Notes: a model not told the origin generated them from the letters alone. Positions 36,211 to 45,239 are shown, counted from the stretch's first letter. The stretch is DNA of 64,000 nucleotides from Gemmatimonadota bacterium (GCA_041390125.1 JAWKQN010000006.1:124001-188000), one strand, 5' to 3'. Numbers and translations: made by a program.

Positions 36211-36885
36211 GTGACCTCACCCCCGATTGCGCGCGTGCTTGTGGAGGCCTGCGTCACATCCGCCGCCGAGGCGGCCGCCTGCTTTGCCGCAGGAGCCTCA
36301 CGGGTCGAGCTCTGCCGTCGGCTCGACGTCGGTGGGCTCACGCCGGACGGCGCGGACGTCCGCGAGGCGCGCGCCCTCGCGGGCGGCCCCGTCTTCGCGA
36401 TGGCCCGCTCGCGCGAGGGGTCGTTCCGCGTTGCACCGGCAGAGCTCGCGGCCCTCATCGAGACCGTATCCACGCTGACACGGGCGGGCGCCAATGGGAT
36501 CGTCGTCGGCGTGCTCGACGCACGCGGGCGGGTGGACGCGGCCGCGCTACGCGACCTGGTTGCCGCCGCCGACGGCCGGCCGGTCACCTTCCATCGCGCG
36601 TTCGACGAGTTGGACGATCCCCTCACCGGCCTGGAGACGCTGCTCCGATGCGGTGTGCACCGCGTGCTCACGTCCGGCGGGGCGAGCCAGGCGTGGGAGG
36701 GGCGCTCCATGCTGCGGGCGCTGGTGTCCGTTGCCGGTGGCTCGCTCACCGTGCTCGCCGGAGGGCGCGTCCGCGCCGATCACGTGGCACGTCTCATCGA
36801 GGAAACCGGCGTCACGGAGGTGCACGCGCGAGCGAGCGCGGTGCCGGGCCTCGTGGGAGCACTCGGGCGCGAGCGGCGGACCTGA
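36211..36885 (+). CDS. cutC: CutC family copper homeostasis protein
   Basis: 224 residues, slightly short for CutC (about 240). The TIM-barrel family motifs are visible: VLVEACVTSAAEAAAC at the N-terminus, RVELCRRLDVGGLTPDGA, VTFHRAFDELDDP, and the C-terminal LTVLAGGRVRADHVARL followed by VHARASA. CutC has been linked to copper tolerance, though its biochemical role is not settled in the literature. The start is a GTG at 36211; no ATG is available in the conserved N-terminus. No copper pump or chaperone lies nearby. Confidence 0.9.
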   Translation: MTSPPIARVLVEACVTSAAEAAACFAAGASRVELCRRLDVGGLTPDGADVREARALAGGPVFAMARSREGSFRVAPAELAALIETVSTLTRAGANGIVVGVLDARGRVDAAALRDLVAAADGRPVTFHRAFDELDDPLTGLETLLRCGVHRVLTSGGASQAWEGRSMLRALVSVAGGSLTVLAGGRVRADHVARLIEETGVTEVHARASAVPGLVGALGRERRT

Positions 36886-36916
36886 CGCACAGACGGCGGC
36901 GCCGGGCGAGTACCCG

Positions 36917-37501
36917 TCAGTCCCACTGGATGCGCACCGACATCCCCGGGCGCGCCCCGTCGAGCAACGGCGCCACCTCCGCACGCAGTCGCTGGGTACG
37001 CACCCGCTGATTGTCACGATGCGCGAGGTGCATCGCGTCGAGGATCGCCCAGGCCGTACCGCCGATCACGAGTACGCTCCCCAGCGCGCAAGCGCCTTCG
37101 CAGCTCCGTCCGCCCTCGCCGAGGATGAACTGGTCGGCGTGCATCACCAGACCGAACCCCACGAGCCTCGTCAGGCCCGACGGGATGCCTCGCCGCCAGT
37201 GCCCGGCGTAGCTGTATCCGAGTGTCGGCACGTACAGCTCGAGCAGCGGGATGAGGAGCAGGCTCTTCTCGCTGGGCCTCTCGGCGGATTGTGCTCCGGA
37301 CGAGTCCGCTACGACGGGCTCCTGTCCGTCCAGGGTCACAGGGCTCGCGAGCACGGCGCATACGAACAGGAGGATCCACACCCTCCCAGGCCGGACACCC
37401 GTGGACCCGCTGGGCGCGCCATCACGCCACCGACCGACCGGTCTCCCGACCGGCCCCGTGGGGCCACCCGTACGCCTCCGCCATCCGTTGCCGATGTGCA
37501 T
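36917..37501 (-). CDS. Small membrane protein of unknown function, end of the acyltransferase operon
   Basis: A product of 154-194 residues depending on start. The body has one export-type hydrophobic segment (VWILLFVCAVLASPVTLDGQ) and two membrane segments (LLLIPLLELYVPTLGYSY and LGSVLVIGGTAWAILDAMHL). The ATG at 37501 has a good site (AAGGAGG, 6 nt away), but it lies 80 nt inside glpD and the first 40 residues look like a GC-driven shadow. The alternative is a GTG at 37381. Gene order makes it the last member of the acyltransferase-DegT-glpD operon. The family is not recognised. Confidence 0.6.
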   Translation of the reverse strand: MHIGNGWRRRTGGPTGPVGRPVGRWRDGAPSGSTGVRPGRVWILLFVCAVLASPVTLDGQEPVVADSSGAQSAERPSEKSLLLIPLLELYVPTLGYSYAGHWRRGIPSGLTRLVGFGLVMHADQFILGEGGRSCEGACALGSVLVIGGTAWAILDAMHLAHRDNQRVRTQRLRAEVAPLLDGARPGMSVRIQWD

Positions 37502-38981
37502 GCAGCTCCTCCTTCCATCTGGCTGTTCCCCACCCCATCTCCTCCTGGATCCACGGGCGCAACGCCGCCGCGGCCGCGGTACCGCCGTCGGCGGTGCACA
37601 GTGCCAGCCGCGTGCGCCGCAGGAGCAGGTCCGACAGCGAGCGCGGCGCCTCGGCACGGATGATCCATCGCACCTCGGCGACGCAGACGTGCGACACCAC
37701 GGCGTGGTGCTCGTCGCGTGGTCGAGCCGCCATCCACTCGACCCCCTCCGCGCCATGCCGCCCGAGAAGGCGGCGCGCGGTGCCGCTCGCGAACGGGAGA
37801 CCCATCCACGGCGGCGGCACCGCATCGAGCGTCGGTGCCGGAGCGGGATGCACCCGTCCCGGCCGCAGACGCGGCCAGATCCGGCCGAGAACGTCGCGGG
37901 CCACGTGCGCGAACGTGGTCAGCTTCCCACCCGCCACGGTGAACAGCCCGCGCTCCTCGAGGACGCGATGGTCCCGGGAGCCATGGAGACCCGCCGCCGC
38001 GGGGCCCGCACACAGACCGCGCACACCGGAGAAGGTGCACAGCACGTCGTCCGGGCCCAGGCACCGGGCCGGAGCCAGCCCCCGCGCCCAGGCCAACAGG
38101 TGATCCGCCTCGGCCCGGGTGATCCGGGGCTCGCGGTCCAGCGCCTCCGGCTGCGGCTCGGACGTGGACCCTACCAGCGTGACGCCCAACCACGGTACGG
38201 CGTAGACGGGTCGGGCCGTGTGGGGGTCGATGGTCGCGACCGCGTGACGCAGCGGGAGTCGATGGCGCGGCAGGACGAGATGACTGCCGCGCACGTGCGT
38301 GAGCACCGCATCCAGCCCCAGCCCCGCGCGCACCCGATCGGCCCCCACGCCGGCGGCATTGACGACCACTCGCGCCGGCTGGACCCACGCACGACCGGCG
38401 GCCCGGTCGTGCAGACGCATCCCGGCCACGAGCCCGTCGGAGGAGCGCACCAGGTGCCGAGCTTCCACCCCGTTCAGGCATGTGGCCCCCGCCCCGCGCG
38501 CTTCGCGCAGGACGCGCAGGACCAGGGCGGCGTCATCCGTCACCGCATCGCGGTACCGGAAGGGGGCGGCGTCGGGACGGGCCTCGTCGGCCCGGGGGTC
38601 GGGGACGTCGCACGGGTCGACGCCGCCCCACCATCCGTACGCCCGCATCAGGAGCCCCACCGCCCACGGGGGATAGGGCCCGGTCTGGTCGCGCGGGATC
38701 GCGAAGGCGAGGCCGTGCACGAGACCGGAGCCGGCCTCCAGCAAGGCGTTGCGCTCGGCACACGCGCGCCGTGCCGTGCCCACCTGCCCTCGGGCGAGAT
38801 AGTGCAACCCGCCATGGACCAATTTCGACGAGCGGCTGGACGTTCCGGATGCGAAGTCCGCGCGCTCCACCAGCAGCACCGACAGACCGGCGTGCGCAGC
38901 GACACGCGCGACGCCCGCGCCCATGATCCCGCCGCCCACCACGAGCACGTCGACGGTCCGCACGCCTCCCCGCTCAGCCAC
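37422..38981 (-). CDS. glpD: FAD-dependent glycerol-3-phosphate dehydrogenase
   Basis: 519 residues, within the normal range for GlpD, which oxidises glycerol 3-phosphate to dihydroxyacetone phosphate at the inner membrane and passes electrons to quinone. FAD binding is shown by DVLVVGGGIMGAGVAR near the N-terminus, followed by FASGTSSRSSKLVHGG, the family's second signature. The C-terminal DAO_C domain follows (EVRWIIRAEAPRSLSDLLLR). The start is a GTG that overlaps the stop of the DegT-like gene by 8 nt. Within this operon it could instead serve lipid metabolism by setting the glycerol-3-phosphate pool; that is inference. Confidence 0.92.
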   Translation of the reverse strand: MAERGGVRTVDVLVVGGGIMGAGVARVAAHAGLSVLLVERADFASGTSSRSSKLVHGGLHYLARGQVGTARRACAERNALLEAGSGLVHGLAFAIPRDQTGPYPPWAVGLLMRAYGWWGGVDPCDVPDPRADEARPDAAPFRYRDAVTDDAALVLRVLREARGAGATCLNGVEARHLVRSSDGLVAGMRLHDRAAGRAWVQPARVVVNAAGVGADRVRAGLGLDAVLTHVRGSHLVLPRHRLPLRHAVATIDPHTARPVYAVPWLGVTLVGSTSEPQPEALDREPRITRAEADHLLAWARGLAPARCLGPDDVLCTFSGVRGLCAGPAAAGLHGSRDHRVLEERGLFTVAGGKLTTFAHVARDVLGRIWPRLRPGRVHPAPAPTLDAVPPPWMGLPFASGTARRLLGRHGAEGVEWMAARPRDEHHAVVSHVCVAEVRWIIRAEAPRSLSDLLLRRTRLALCTADGGTAAAAALRPWIQEEMGWGTARWKEELHAHRQRMAEAYGWPHGAGRETGRSVA

Positions 38982-40194
38982 ACGCCCTCTGCGCCGGAGC
39001 GCGGTGCGCCGGCCACGCCGCGAGGTGCGCGACGAGCGTGTCCAACCGGGAGCGTGACGCCCCGAGGGGAGCCGGCAGGAAGAGGATCTCCCCCATGCAC
39101 CGGGACACGTTCGGAGTGCGCACGTGGCCGAAGCCCGGAGGCGACGGAACCGGCGCGAGGCTCGTGGCCCCGCGCGTGGCGTCGAACCCGTCGCGCCACA
39201 GCGCGCGCATCCGCACCTCCGGCTCGGGCACGCAGACCGGCACCAGCCAGTGCGTGTGGTCGGACGCGGAGCGACCTGGGACAGAGAGATGGGGGATGCG
39301 CTGCAGCAATGCGGAGGCGGCGTCGGCTCGCCGGCGGAGGCGCGCTGGATCGAACCGCTCGAACCGGTGCGCCATCAGGGCCAGGAGAGCTCCGGACGGA
39401 CGGCGGCGGATCCGCTCGAAGAATCCGGCCCCGGGAAATCCACGCAGCGAGTTGCTGAGGCGGGCGTCGTGGTTCCATCCCAGGAGACCCGCCAGGCCCA
39501 CCACGCTCCCGTAGCAGGCCGGTGTGAGGAGGGCCTGCACGCCTGCCGCGCGCAAAGCCCGGACGCGGACCTCACGATCGGGTTGCAGCGGCCACGCGTG
39601 CTGGATCCGCCGCATCCGCTCCCGCAGGTCCGGGGAGCGCACCACCAGCACCGCCCCGCCCAGGCACGTGTGGGTCTTGATGAGCCCGAAGCTCATCATG
39701 ACCACGTCGCTCCGAGGATCTCCTGTCGTGTCGAGGCCGGTGAAGCTCTGGGCACAGTCCTCGACCAGGAGGAGACCGCGCGCCGTGCAGAACTCCCGCA
39801 CGCGTCCCAGTGGCATGCGGCTTCCGAACAGATGCGCGACCACGAGCACCCGGGCGCGAGGTCCGGTCGCGCGCTGGAGCGCCTCCGGGTCGAGGGCCAG
39901 CCGATCCATGTCCAGATCCACCGGCACGGGCACCAGGCCATGGGCTGTGACGATGCGCGCCATGTCCCGGATCGTCAGCGCAGAGAGCAGCACCTCGCTT
40001 CCGCGAGGGAGCGCCAACGCGTGCAGCAGAAGATCGAAGCCGCTGCGCACCGACAGCGTCACGAGCGTGCGCGGCGGATCGGGCAGGTGCGTGCGCAGGC
40101 GTCGCGCGAGCTCGGGGCGCGGTCCTGGCCGCGGACCGACCGCGACGGCGTGCGCGAGATCGCTCCAGCCGATGTCCAGGCGGCCACGCGGCAT
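38974..40194 (-). CDS. DegT/DnrJ/EryC1-type PLP aminotransferase-like protein
   Basis: 406 residues, a fold-type I PLP protein. The cofactor lysine is Lys173 (SFGLIKTHTCLGG), preceded by the PLP-ring aspartate Asp146 (VEDCAQSFTG). This is the layout of DegT/DnrJ/EryC1/StrS enzymes, which transaminate sugar nucleotides, or dehydrate them in some relatives. Its Gly-rich motif is less complete than in the sugar aminotransferases. The ATG shares its A with the stop of the acyltransferase gene (TGATG), and its own stop overlaps glpD. No other sugar-nucleotide genes are adjacent, so the substrate may be unusual. Confidence 0.83.
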   Translation of the reverse strand: MPRGRLDIGWSDLAHAVAVGPRPGPRPELARRLRTHLPDPPRTLVTLSVRSGFDLLLHALALPRGSEVLLSALTIRDMARIVTAHGLVPVPVDLDMDRLALDPEALQRATGPRARVLVVAHLFGSRMPLGRVREFCTARGLLLVEDCAQSFTGLDTTGDPRSDVVMMSFGLIKTHTCLGGAVLVVRSPDLRERMRRIQHAWPLQPDREVRVRALRAAGVQALLTPACYGSVVGLAGLLGWNHDARLSNSLRGFPGAGFFERIRRRPSGALLALMAHRFERFDPARLRRRADAASALLQRIPHLSVPGRSASDHTHWLVPVCVPEPEVRMRALWRDGFDATRGATSLAPVPSPPGFGHVRTPNVSRCMGEILFLPAPLGASRSRLDTLVAHLAAWPAHRAPAQRACG

Positions 40195-40901
40195 CACGAC
40201 GCGCGGTCCCGCGCGAGCGCCCCGGCTGCGTCCTCGCCGTAGAAGCCGCGATAGCGCTCTGGCAGCAACCCGGCAACGGCGACCATGCAGCGGTCCGTCT
40301 CCCTGCGGCGGAAGGCCTTCCCGCTGAGGCCCGAGGGCGAAGCATCGAAGGACAATGGCGCCCCGAAGGTGATCCGGACCTGCGGGCGCCACAGCGCACG
40401 CCAGGATCGGTGCAGCTGTTCGGCACCGGTCACGGCGACCGGCAGGATGGGGGCGCCCGAGCGCTCCACCAGGAATGCCAGGCCGGTGTGGGCGCGCCGG
40501 AGCCCGCCCGTGGGGCTACGTCCGCCTTCGGGCGCCAGCCCCACCATGCAGCCCCTCGCCAGCGCCCCCACCGCTCGCTCCAGCGTCGCGCGGTCGCGGC
40601 CTCCGCGTCGAAGCCAGAGACCGCCGGCGGCGTCGACAAAGCGGCTCAGCGGATGATCCCTGCGGTCCGCGGCAACCAACGCGACCACGTCGGTCCGCGG
40701 AAGCGCGGCGAAGATCAGCGGAAGATCGAAGTTGCTCACGTGATTGAAGATCAGAAGACAGGCGCCCCGGGTGGGGACGTGTTGGCGCCCCCGGACGTCG
40801 AGCCTGCACAGGCTACGCGCCACCGCGCGCGCCAGCAGGTGGACACCGCGGGCACCGAGCCCGGCGCGGGAGCCCCGGGAAAGAGGTGGAGGAGTGCGCA
40901 T
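40194..40901 (-). CDS. 1-acylglycerol-3-phosphate acyltransferase-like protein (PlsC family)
   Basis: 235 residues. The HX4D catalytic motif reads NHVSNFD (His54, Asp59), and the second motif PEGGRSPTG sits where EGTRS is normally found. A hydrophobic segment before the catalytic site (GACLLIFN) fits membrane association. These enzymes add an acyl chain to lysophosphatidic acid or a related lipid. It heads a four-gene overlapping operon with a PLP protein, GlpD and a small membrane protein. The ATG at 40901 places the catalytic His at the expected depth. Confidence 0.88.
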   Translation of the reverse strand: MRTPPPLSRGSRAGLGARGVHLLARAVARSLCRLDVRGRQHVPTRGACLLIFNHVSNFDLPLIFAALPRTDVVALVAADRRDHPLSRFVDAAGGLWLRRGGRDRATLERAVGALARGCMVGLAPEGGRSPTGGLRRAHTGLAFLVERSGAPILPVAVTGAEQLHRSWRALWRPQVRITFGAPLSFDASPSGLSGKAFRRRETDRCMVAVAGLLPERYRGFYGEDAAGALARDRAS

Positions 40902-40936
40902 GCAACGGCTCCGGACGGGGGGTGCTCTGACCCCGG

Positions 40937-40983
40937 TACGGGAAACCCGCGGGACGTGGTCCAGCCGGAGCGCGGTTCCCGTA
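40937..40983. promoter_or_regulatory. Bulged inverted repeat between divergent genes
   Basis: TACGGGAAACC (40937-40947) pairs with GGTTCCCGTA (40974-40983) over 10 bp with a single bulged A. It lies in the 171-nt gap between the divergent PlsC-like gene and the glycine-zipper protein gene, which is where an operator for both would sit. It could also form a transcript hairpin. Confidence 0.35.
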
Positions 40984-41072
40984 TCTCGGATGTGCCCCGT
41001 GCCCGGTCCACGCGCCCCTGCTTCGGAGGCGGGAAGGCCGGTGCCCCCATCCACTCCACCCGGAGACCACCG

Positions 41073-41618
41073 ATGGAAGGACCGCGAAGCCTGAGACCGC
41101 TGCTCTGGGCGAGCCTGCTTCTGATGTGCGCAACTCCAGCCGCCGGACAGACGCTGCAACGGGGTCGTTGGGTGAGGATCGGGGACGGGCCCGACAGCTC
41201 GCGCGGTCGGGTCGTGTACGCGAGTCCCGATTCGCTGGTCCTCCGCACGCCGGAGGGCCAGCTACGGACGGTGGACCCGGCCGCCGAAGGACCGCTCTAC
41301 ATCAAGGAGAGCCGCAGGGCCGCCGCCACGCTCGCCGTCCTCGTGGGCGGCGTGGGAGGGGGCGTCCTCGGCCACTCGATGGCGGGCACCAGCGAGCAGC
41401 CCGACTGCGGCTTTCTCGCCTTCCCGGACTGTACCCGCACCCGTGAGGTGAAGGACCTCGGACCCGCGCTGGGGGGCGCCTTGCTCGGCGCGAGCCTGGG
41501 GCTGCTGCTCAGCCAGATCGGGACCCGCTGGATCGAAGTCGACGGTACGAGCGCGCTGAGTCTGGGCCCGGTGCCAGGCGGCGGAGTGAGGGCGGTCCTC
41601 ACCGTGCCCGCACCCTGA
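41073..41618 (+). CDS. Exported small protein with glycine-zipper segment
   Basis: 181 residues. A signal peptide covers about 1-25 (LWASLLLMCATPAAGQ), followed by a short strand-rich part (WVRIGDGPDSS to RTPEGQLRTVD). Two glycine-rich hydrophobic stretches come next (LVGGVGGGVLGHSMAG and LGGALLGASLGLLLSQIG) with GxxxG spacing, as in glycine-zipper outer-membrane lipoproteins. Two cysteines in the loop between the stretches (DCGFLAFPDC) could pair. It is divergent from the acyltransferase operon. The family is not recognised with certainty. Confidence 0.65.
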   Translation: MEGPRSLRPLLWASLLLMCATPAAGQTLQRGRWVRIGDGPDSSRGRVVYASPDSLVLRTPEGQLRTVDPAAEGPLYIKESRRAAATLAVLVGGVGGGVLGHSMAGTSEQPDCGFLAFPDCTRTREVKDLGPALGGALLGASLGLLLSQIGTRWIEVDGTSALSLGPVPGGGVRAVLTVPAP

Positions 41619-41639
41619 GGACACGCTGGCGGGTGCGCA

Positions 41640-42030
41640 TCGTCGATGCCGCGGGCCTCCGTCCCCGCCACCACCCCCACACCCCCGGATCGTGTCGGAG
41701 CAGATCCGGGCGGAAGGCGGAGGGAGAGGAGAACACGGCGCCCAGCTCGGCCGCGGCCTGGGGATCCCGCAACCGTGCCAGCACCAGCGCGCGCCGGATC
41801 TGCGCCTCGGATCCGTGCAGCGCGTCGAACCCCACCGGGGTGGCCGCTACGGCCCCATCTGCTGCGCGGAGGCGCACACGGCCGTCTGCCGCCCCAGGAC
41901 CGTGAGGGCAGCATACCCGCTCAAGCGGTCGCTGATCTCCTCGGACAGACCCTCCGCAACGTAGGCCTCCTCGACCTCCGCCAGGATGTCCGTGGCGCGC
42001 TCCCAGCGTTCGGCGTACAAGCGGTCTCCG
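41640..42030 (-). pseudogene. Remnant of a TolB-domain/TPR regulatory protein
   Basis: No intact gene fits here. Translating the minus strand, one frame (about 42026-41850) reads EEAYVAEGLSEEISDRLSGY then AALTVLGRQTAV, closely resembling the N-terminal TolB-like domain found in serine/threonine kinase and adenylate-cyclase relatives (usually ADGLTEELISALS...VISRTS). It ends at a stop. A second frame (about 41940-41650) reads SEAQIRRALVLARLRDP and then AFRPDLLRHDPGVWGW, like the C-terminal end of the TPR part of such proteins. The two pieces are out of frame and the middle is missing, so this looks like a deleted gene. It lies just downstream of the orphan ABC permease. Confidence 0.45.
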
Positions 42031-42100
42031 GGGGTTCGGCCGCACCGTAGGCGACCGGGAAACCGGGACCAATCGAGCCTGAGCCCGCGGCGGCCCCGGG

Positions 42101-44803
42101 CTACTCCGCCTGCAGGACCGCCTTCGGGTCCACGCGCGCGGCCCGGAGCGCCGGCATCAACGTCGCCAGCAGGGCGACGGTCAGGAGCAGCGCCGCCGCG
42201 CCCCCGAGCGTCCACGGATCGGTGGGGCTGACCCCGAAGAGCAGGGCGTCCAGCGAGCGCGTGAAGGCGACGGCTCCCACCAGCCCCACCGCCACACCGA
42301 TGCCGGCGAGACGCAGCGATTGGCCCACGATCAAGCGTACGACCTGCCCGGGCAGCGCCCCCAGGGCCAGGCGGACCCCCATCTCGGCCTGCCGTTGCGC
42401 CACCAGGTAGGCGAGCACCCCGTAGATGCCGACCGCGGACAGCAGGAGCGCCATCATTCCGGCCACGCCGAGCAGCACCAGGGTGAAGGAGGCCCGCGCC
42501 ATGACGGGCGAACGCGCGATGGCGGCCGTCAGGGCCCGCGGCTCCACGACGGGCACCTCGGGATCGAGTGCCGTGACCACGTCGCGGAAGGACGGGAAGA
42601 GGGGCGCCGCATCCCCGCCCTCCGTGCGGACCACGATGCGCATGGTGCGCGGCGGCACCCAGAGCGGCGCGCCTTCGATGGGCATCAGCGGGAAGTACAC
42701 CGCTTCCAGAGGAGGGCGGTCGAGTCCGTCCGCGCGCACGTTGCCGGCGACTCCGGCCACCCGGTAGAACGGCTCCTCCCAGCCGTTGCCGCGCACGCCC
42801 CTCCCGATGGGGTCCTGACCCGGCCACACCCGTGCGGCGAACGCCTCGGTGACGACCACGCGACCCGCTTCGCCGTCCAGATCACTCCACGAGGGAGCGC
42901 TCCCCCGCACCGGGATGCCGAGTGTCTCGAAGTAGCCGGGCGCCACCTGCAACACGGGGAGACACGGCGGCTGCTCGTCGGCGTTGGGGGGCTGGTCGTC
43001 GAAGAAGAGCGCGGCGCAGTGGCTCGCGTCGTTGGTCTCCACCAGCGGCAGCAGCTCGGTCGCGCCGGCCACCGAGACGCCGGGCAATGACTCCAACCCG
43101 GACAGCAGTTCACGCTGGAAGGCCGCCACGTCCGCATAGTCCGGATAGCGGCCCGCGGGCAACGGCACGGTGAAGACGGCGACGCCATCGGGCTCGAACC
43201 CCGGATCCACCGCACGCAGGTGGATGAAGCTCTGGAGCATCAGACCGGCTCCGGCCAGCAGCACGAGCGCGAGCGCGACCTGCGCGCCCACCAGGCCCTG
43301 TCGGAGACGGTGGCGTACGGGGGACAGGACCCGGCGGGTGCCCTCGGCGAGGTCGTGCGGGTCCGTCATCCGGAACGCCACGGGAAGCACGCCCAGGAGG
43401 ACGCCACCCACGATGGTGAGCGCCACAGTGAAGGCGATGCTGACGGCGTCCAGATGCACCTCTCCCAACCGCGGCAACTCGGCGGGCGCCAGACGGACGA
43501 GCACATGCACGCCGGCCCAGGTCAGTCCGAGCGCCGGGCCCGCCGCAGCGAGGGCCAGCAACACGCTCTCCGTCACGTGCAGTCCGGCGAGCCTGCGCGC
43601 GTTGGCCCCCAGCGCCGCTCGGATGGCCAACTCGCGCCGGCGGCCCTCGGCGCGCACGAGGTACAGATTCCCCACGTTGGCCACGGTGATGGCGAGGAGC
43701 AGCAGCACGGAGCCGAACAACGTCCACAAGGTGCGGTGCGTGTCACCGAGCACATGCGCCTTGAGCGGGACGGCGCGTGTGGCGAAACCGCTCTCGCGCA
43801 TGAAGCGCTCGGAATAGGCGGACGGGAAGCGTCTCGTGAACGTCGCGGTGATCTCCCCCAGCTCGCGCTCGGCGTCCTCCGCGGTCCGTCCCGTCGCGAG
43901 CCTGCCGACCACGGAGAGCCAATGGGCGTTCACGGGCCGGGCAGCCGGATCCAGGCGCAGCGCCGTCCACACGTCCGGGACCTGTTCGGGGAGCGAGATC
44001 CCTTCCTCCAGCACGCCCACCACTTCGGCGGTGACGCTGCCGAGCCGGAGCGTGGTGCCGACCACGGCGGCGTCACCCCCGAACTCACGCTGCCAGAAGC
44101 CATGCGACAGCACCGCCACGCGGGCAGCGCCGGGGACATCGTCCTCCTGCAGGAAGAGGCGACCGACCGCCGGGCGCGCAGCGAACACGTCGAACAGGGT
44201 GTGCGACACGGACGCCAGCTCCACCACCCGGGGCGCGCCCTCTCCCAGCCAGGTGATCTCCTGGGTGGAGAACGCGGCGACACCCGAGAGCGTGCGCGCA
44301 TCATCGACGAACGCGAAGTAGCCGGCCTGGGAGACCCCCCAGCGGGCATCGGCGCCCACGTACGGCACCGCGCTCTCGACCCACACCAGCTCGTCCGCAT
44401 CCGGGTAAGGGAGCGGACGCAGAACCACCCGATCGACGACGGTGAAGACCGCGGAGGTCGCTCCGACCCCAAGGGCCAGGATCGCAACCACGGAGAAGGC
44501 GAGGAGAGGCCGGCGCAGGAGGCTGCGCGCCGCCAGGCGCGCACCCGCGGAGACGTCGGCCATCCGCTCGCTCCAGGCGGCCTTCCGGTGGCGGGCGCGA
44601 TCCACGTTCCGTGTTGCGGCACGGACGCGTTCCACGTCCCCGAAGCGCGCGAGCGCTTCCGCGCGGGCCTCGGCGTCGCTCATCCCGCGTGCGCGATTGT
44701 CCCGGATGCGCATCTCGATGTGGTGCGCGATCTCCTCGTCGACGTCGCTGTCCACGCGCCGCGCCTCGAGGGTCTCGTCCAGGTCCCGCCGCCGTTCCGT
44801 CAT
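42101..44803 (-). CDS. Orphan ABC transporter permease (MacB/FtsX type, PadR-linked, ADOP-like)
   Basis: 900 residues. The N-terminal 80 residues form the PadR-linked permease prefix (VDSDVDEEIAHHIEMRI, then GMSDAEARAEALARFGDVER). Then come two MacB-type periplasmic domains, each followed by an FtsX-like unit with the spans AFSVVAILALGVGATSAVF near 100 and VLLGVAGMMALLLSAVGIYG near 760. Two permease halves fused in one chain and no ATPase gene nearby make it an orphan (acidobacterial-type) permease. A PadR regulator gene lies immediately upstream on the same strand. The cargo is unknown; drugs, peptides or lipoproteins are typical for MacB relatives. Confidence 0.88.
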   Translation of the reverse strand: MTERRRDLDETLEARRVDSDVDEEIAHHIEMRIRDNRARGMSDAEARAEALARFGDVERVRAATRNVDRARHRKAAWSERMADVSAGARLAARSLLRRPLLAFSVVAILALGVGATSAVFTVVDRVVLRPLPYPDADELVWVESAVPYVGADARWGVSQAGYFAFVDDARTLSGVAAFSTQEITWLGEGAPRVVELASVSHTLFDVFAARPAVGRLFLQEDDVPGAARVAVLSHGFWQREFGGDAAVVGTTLRLGSVTAEVVGVLEEGISLPEQVPDVWTALRLDPAARPVNAHWLSVVGRLATGRTAEDAERELGEITATFTRRFPSAYSERFMRESGFATRAVPLKAHVLGDTHRTLWTLFGSVLLLLAITVANVGNLYLVRAEGRRRELAIRAALGANARRLAGLHVTESVLLALAAAGPALGLTWAGVHVLVRLAPAELPRLGEVHLDAVSIAFTVALTIVGGVLLGVLPVAFRMTDPHDLAEGTRRVLSPVRHRLRQGLVGAQVALALVLLAGAGLMLQSFIHLRAVDPGFEPDGVAVFTVPLPAGRYPDYADVAAFQRELLSGLESLPGVSVAGATELLPLVETNDASHCAALFFDDQPPNADEQPPCLPVLQVAPGYFETLGIPVRGSAPSWSDLDGEAGRVVVTEAFAARVWPGQDPIGRGVRGNGWEEPFYRVAGVAGNVRADGLDRPPLEAVYFPLMPIEGAPLWVPPRTMRIVVRTEGGDAAPLFPSFRDVVTALDPEVPVVEPRALTAAIARSPVMARASFTLVLLGVAGMMALLLSAVGIYGVLAYLVAQRQAEMGVRLALGALPGQVVRLIVGQSLRLAGIGVAVGLVGAVAFTRSLDALLFGVSPTDPWTLGGAAALLLTVALLATLMPALRAARVDPKAVLQAE

Positions 44804-44888
44804 CGTCCCCCTCCCTCCCGGTCCTCCACTCCGCGGCCGCCCGTCCGCACGGCCGAGGGCGTCCACGCGCGCACCGTCTGCGCACGCC

Positions 44889-45239
44889 TCAGCCGCGATC
44901 GCCCTCCAGCACCATGGCGATCGTCGACACGAAGCGCGCCCACTGCCGCGTCTCCTCCGCGAGGCGCCTCCGCCCGGCCGGAGTCAGCGTGTAGTACTTG
45001 GCGCGGCGGTTGTTCTCACTCGTGCCCCACTCGGCGCGCACCCAGCCCCGTCCGACCATGCGGTGGAGCGCCGGATACAGGGACCCCTCCTCCACGCCGA
45101 GCGCATCGCCGGTCTGCTCCTCGAGCGCGCGGGCGATGCCGTACCCGTGGCACGGGCCCCAGCTCAGCGCCTTCAGGATCAGCATGTCCAGCGTGCCCTG
45201 CAGCAGCGCAACCCGCCGCGCTCCCTCCCCACGCGCCAT
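44889..45239 (-). CDS. PadR family transcriptional regulator
   Basis: 116 residues, almost only the PadR winged helix: LQGTLDMLILKALSWGP, then GYGIARALEEQTGDALGVEEGSLYPALHRM and the wing region RRAKYYTLTPAGRRRL. It precedes the orphan permease by 85 nt on the same strand. The start ATG at 45239 has a ribosome site (GGGAAGGGAG). A 17-bp perfect palindrome overlapping its promoter is the likely binding site, suggesting autoregulation and control of the permease. Confidence 0.92.
   Translation of the reverse strand: MARGEGARRVALLQGTLDMLILKALSWGPCHGYGIARALEEQTGDALGVEEGSLYPALHRMVGRGWVRAEWGTSENNRRAKYYTLTPAGRRRLAEETRQWARFVSTIAMVLEGDRG

Noticed and set aside
37422..37501. Certainty about the start of the small membrane protein behind glpD
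   Set aside because: The ATG has a good ribosome site but sits inside glpD, where GAG-GAG codons create that site by chance. A GTG at 37381 is equally possible, so I did not claim a firm start.
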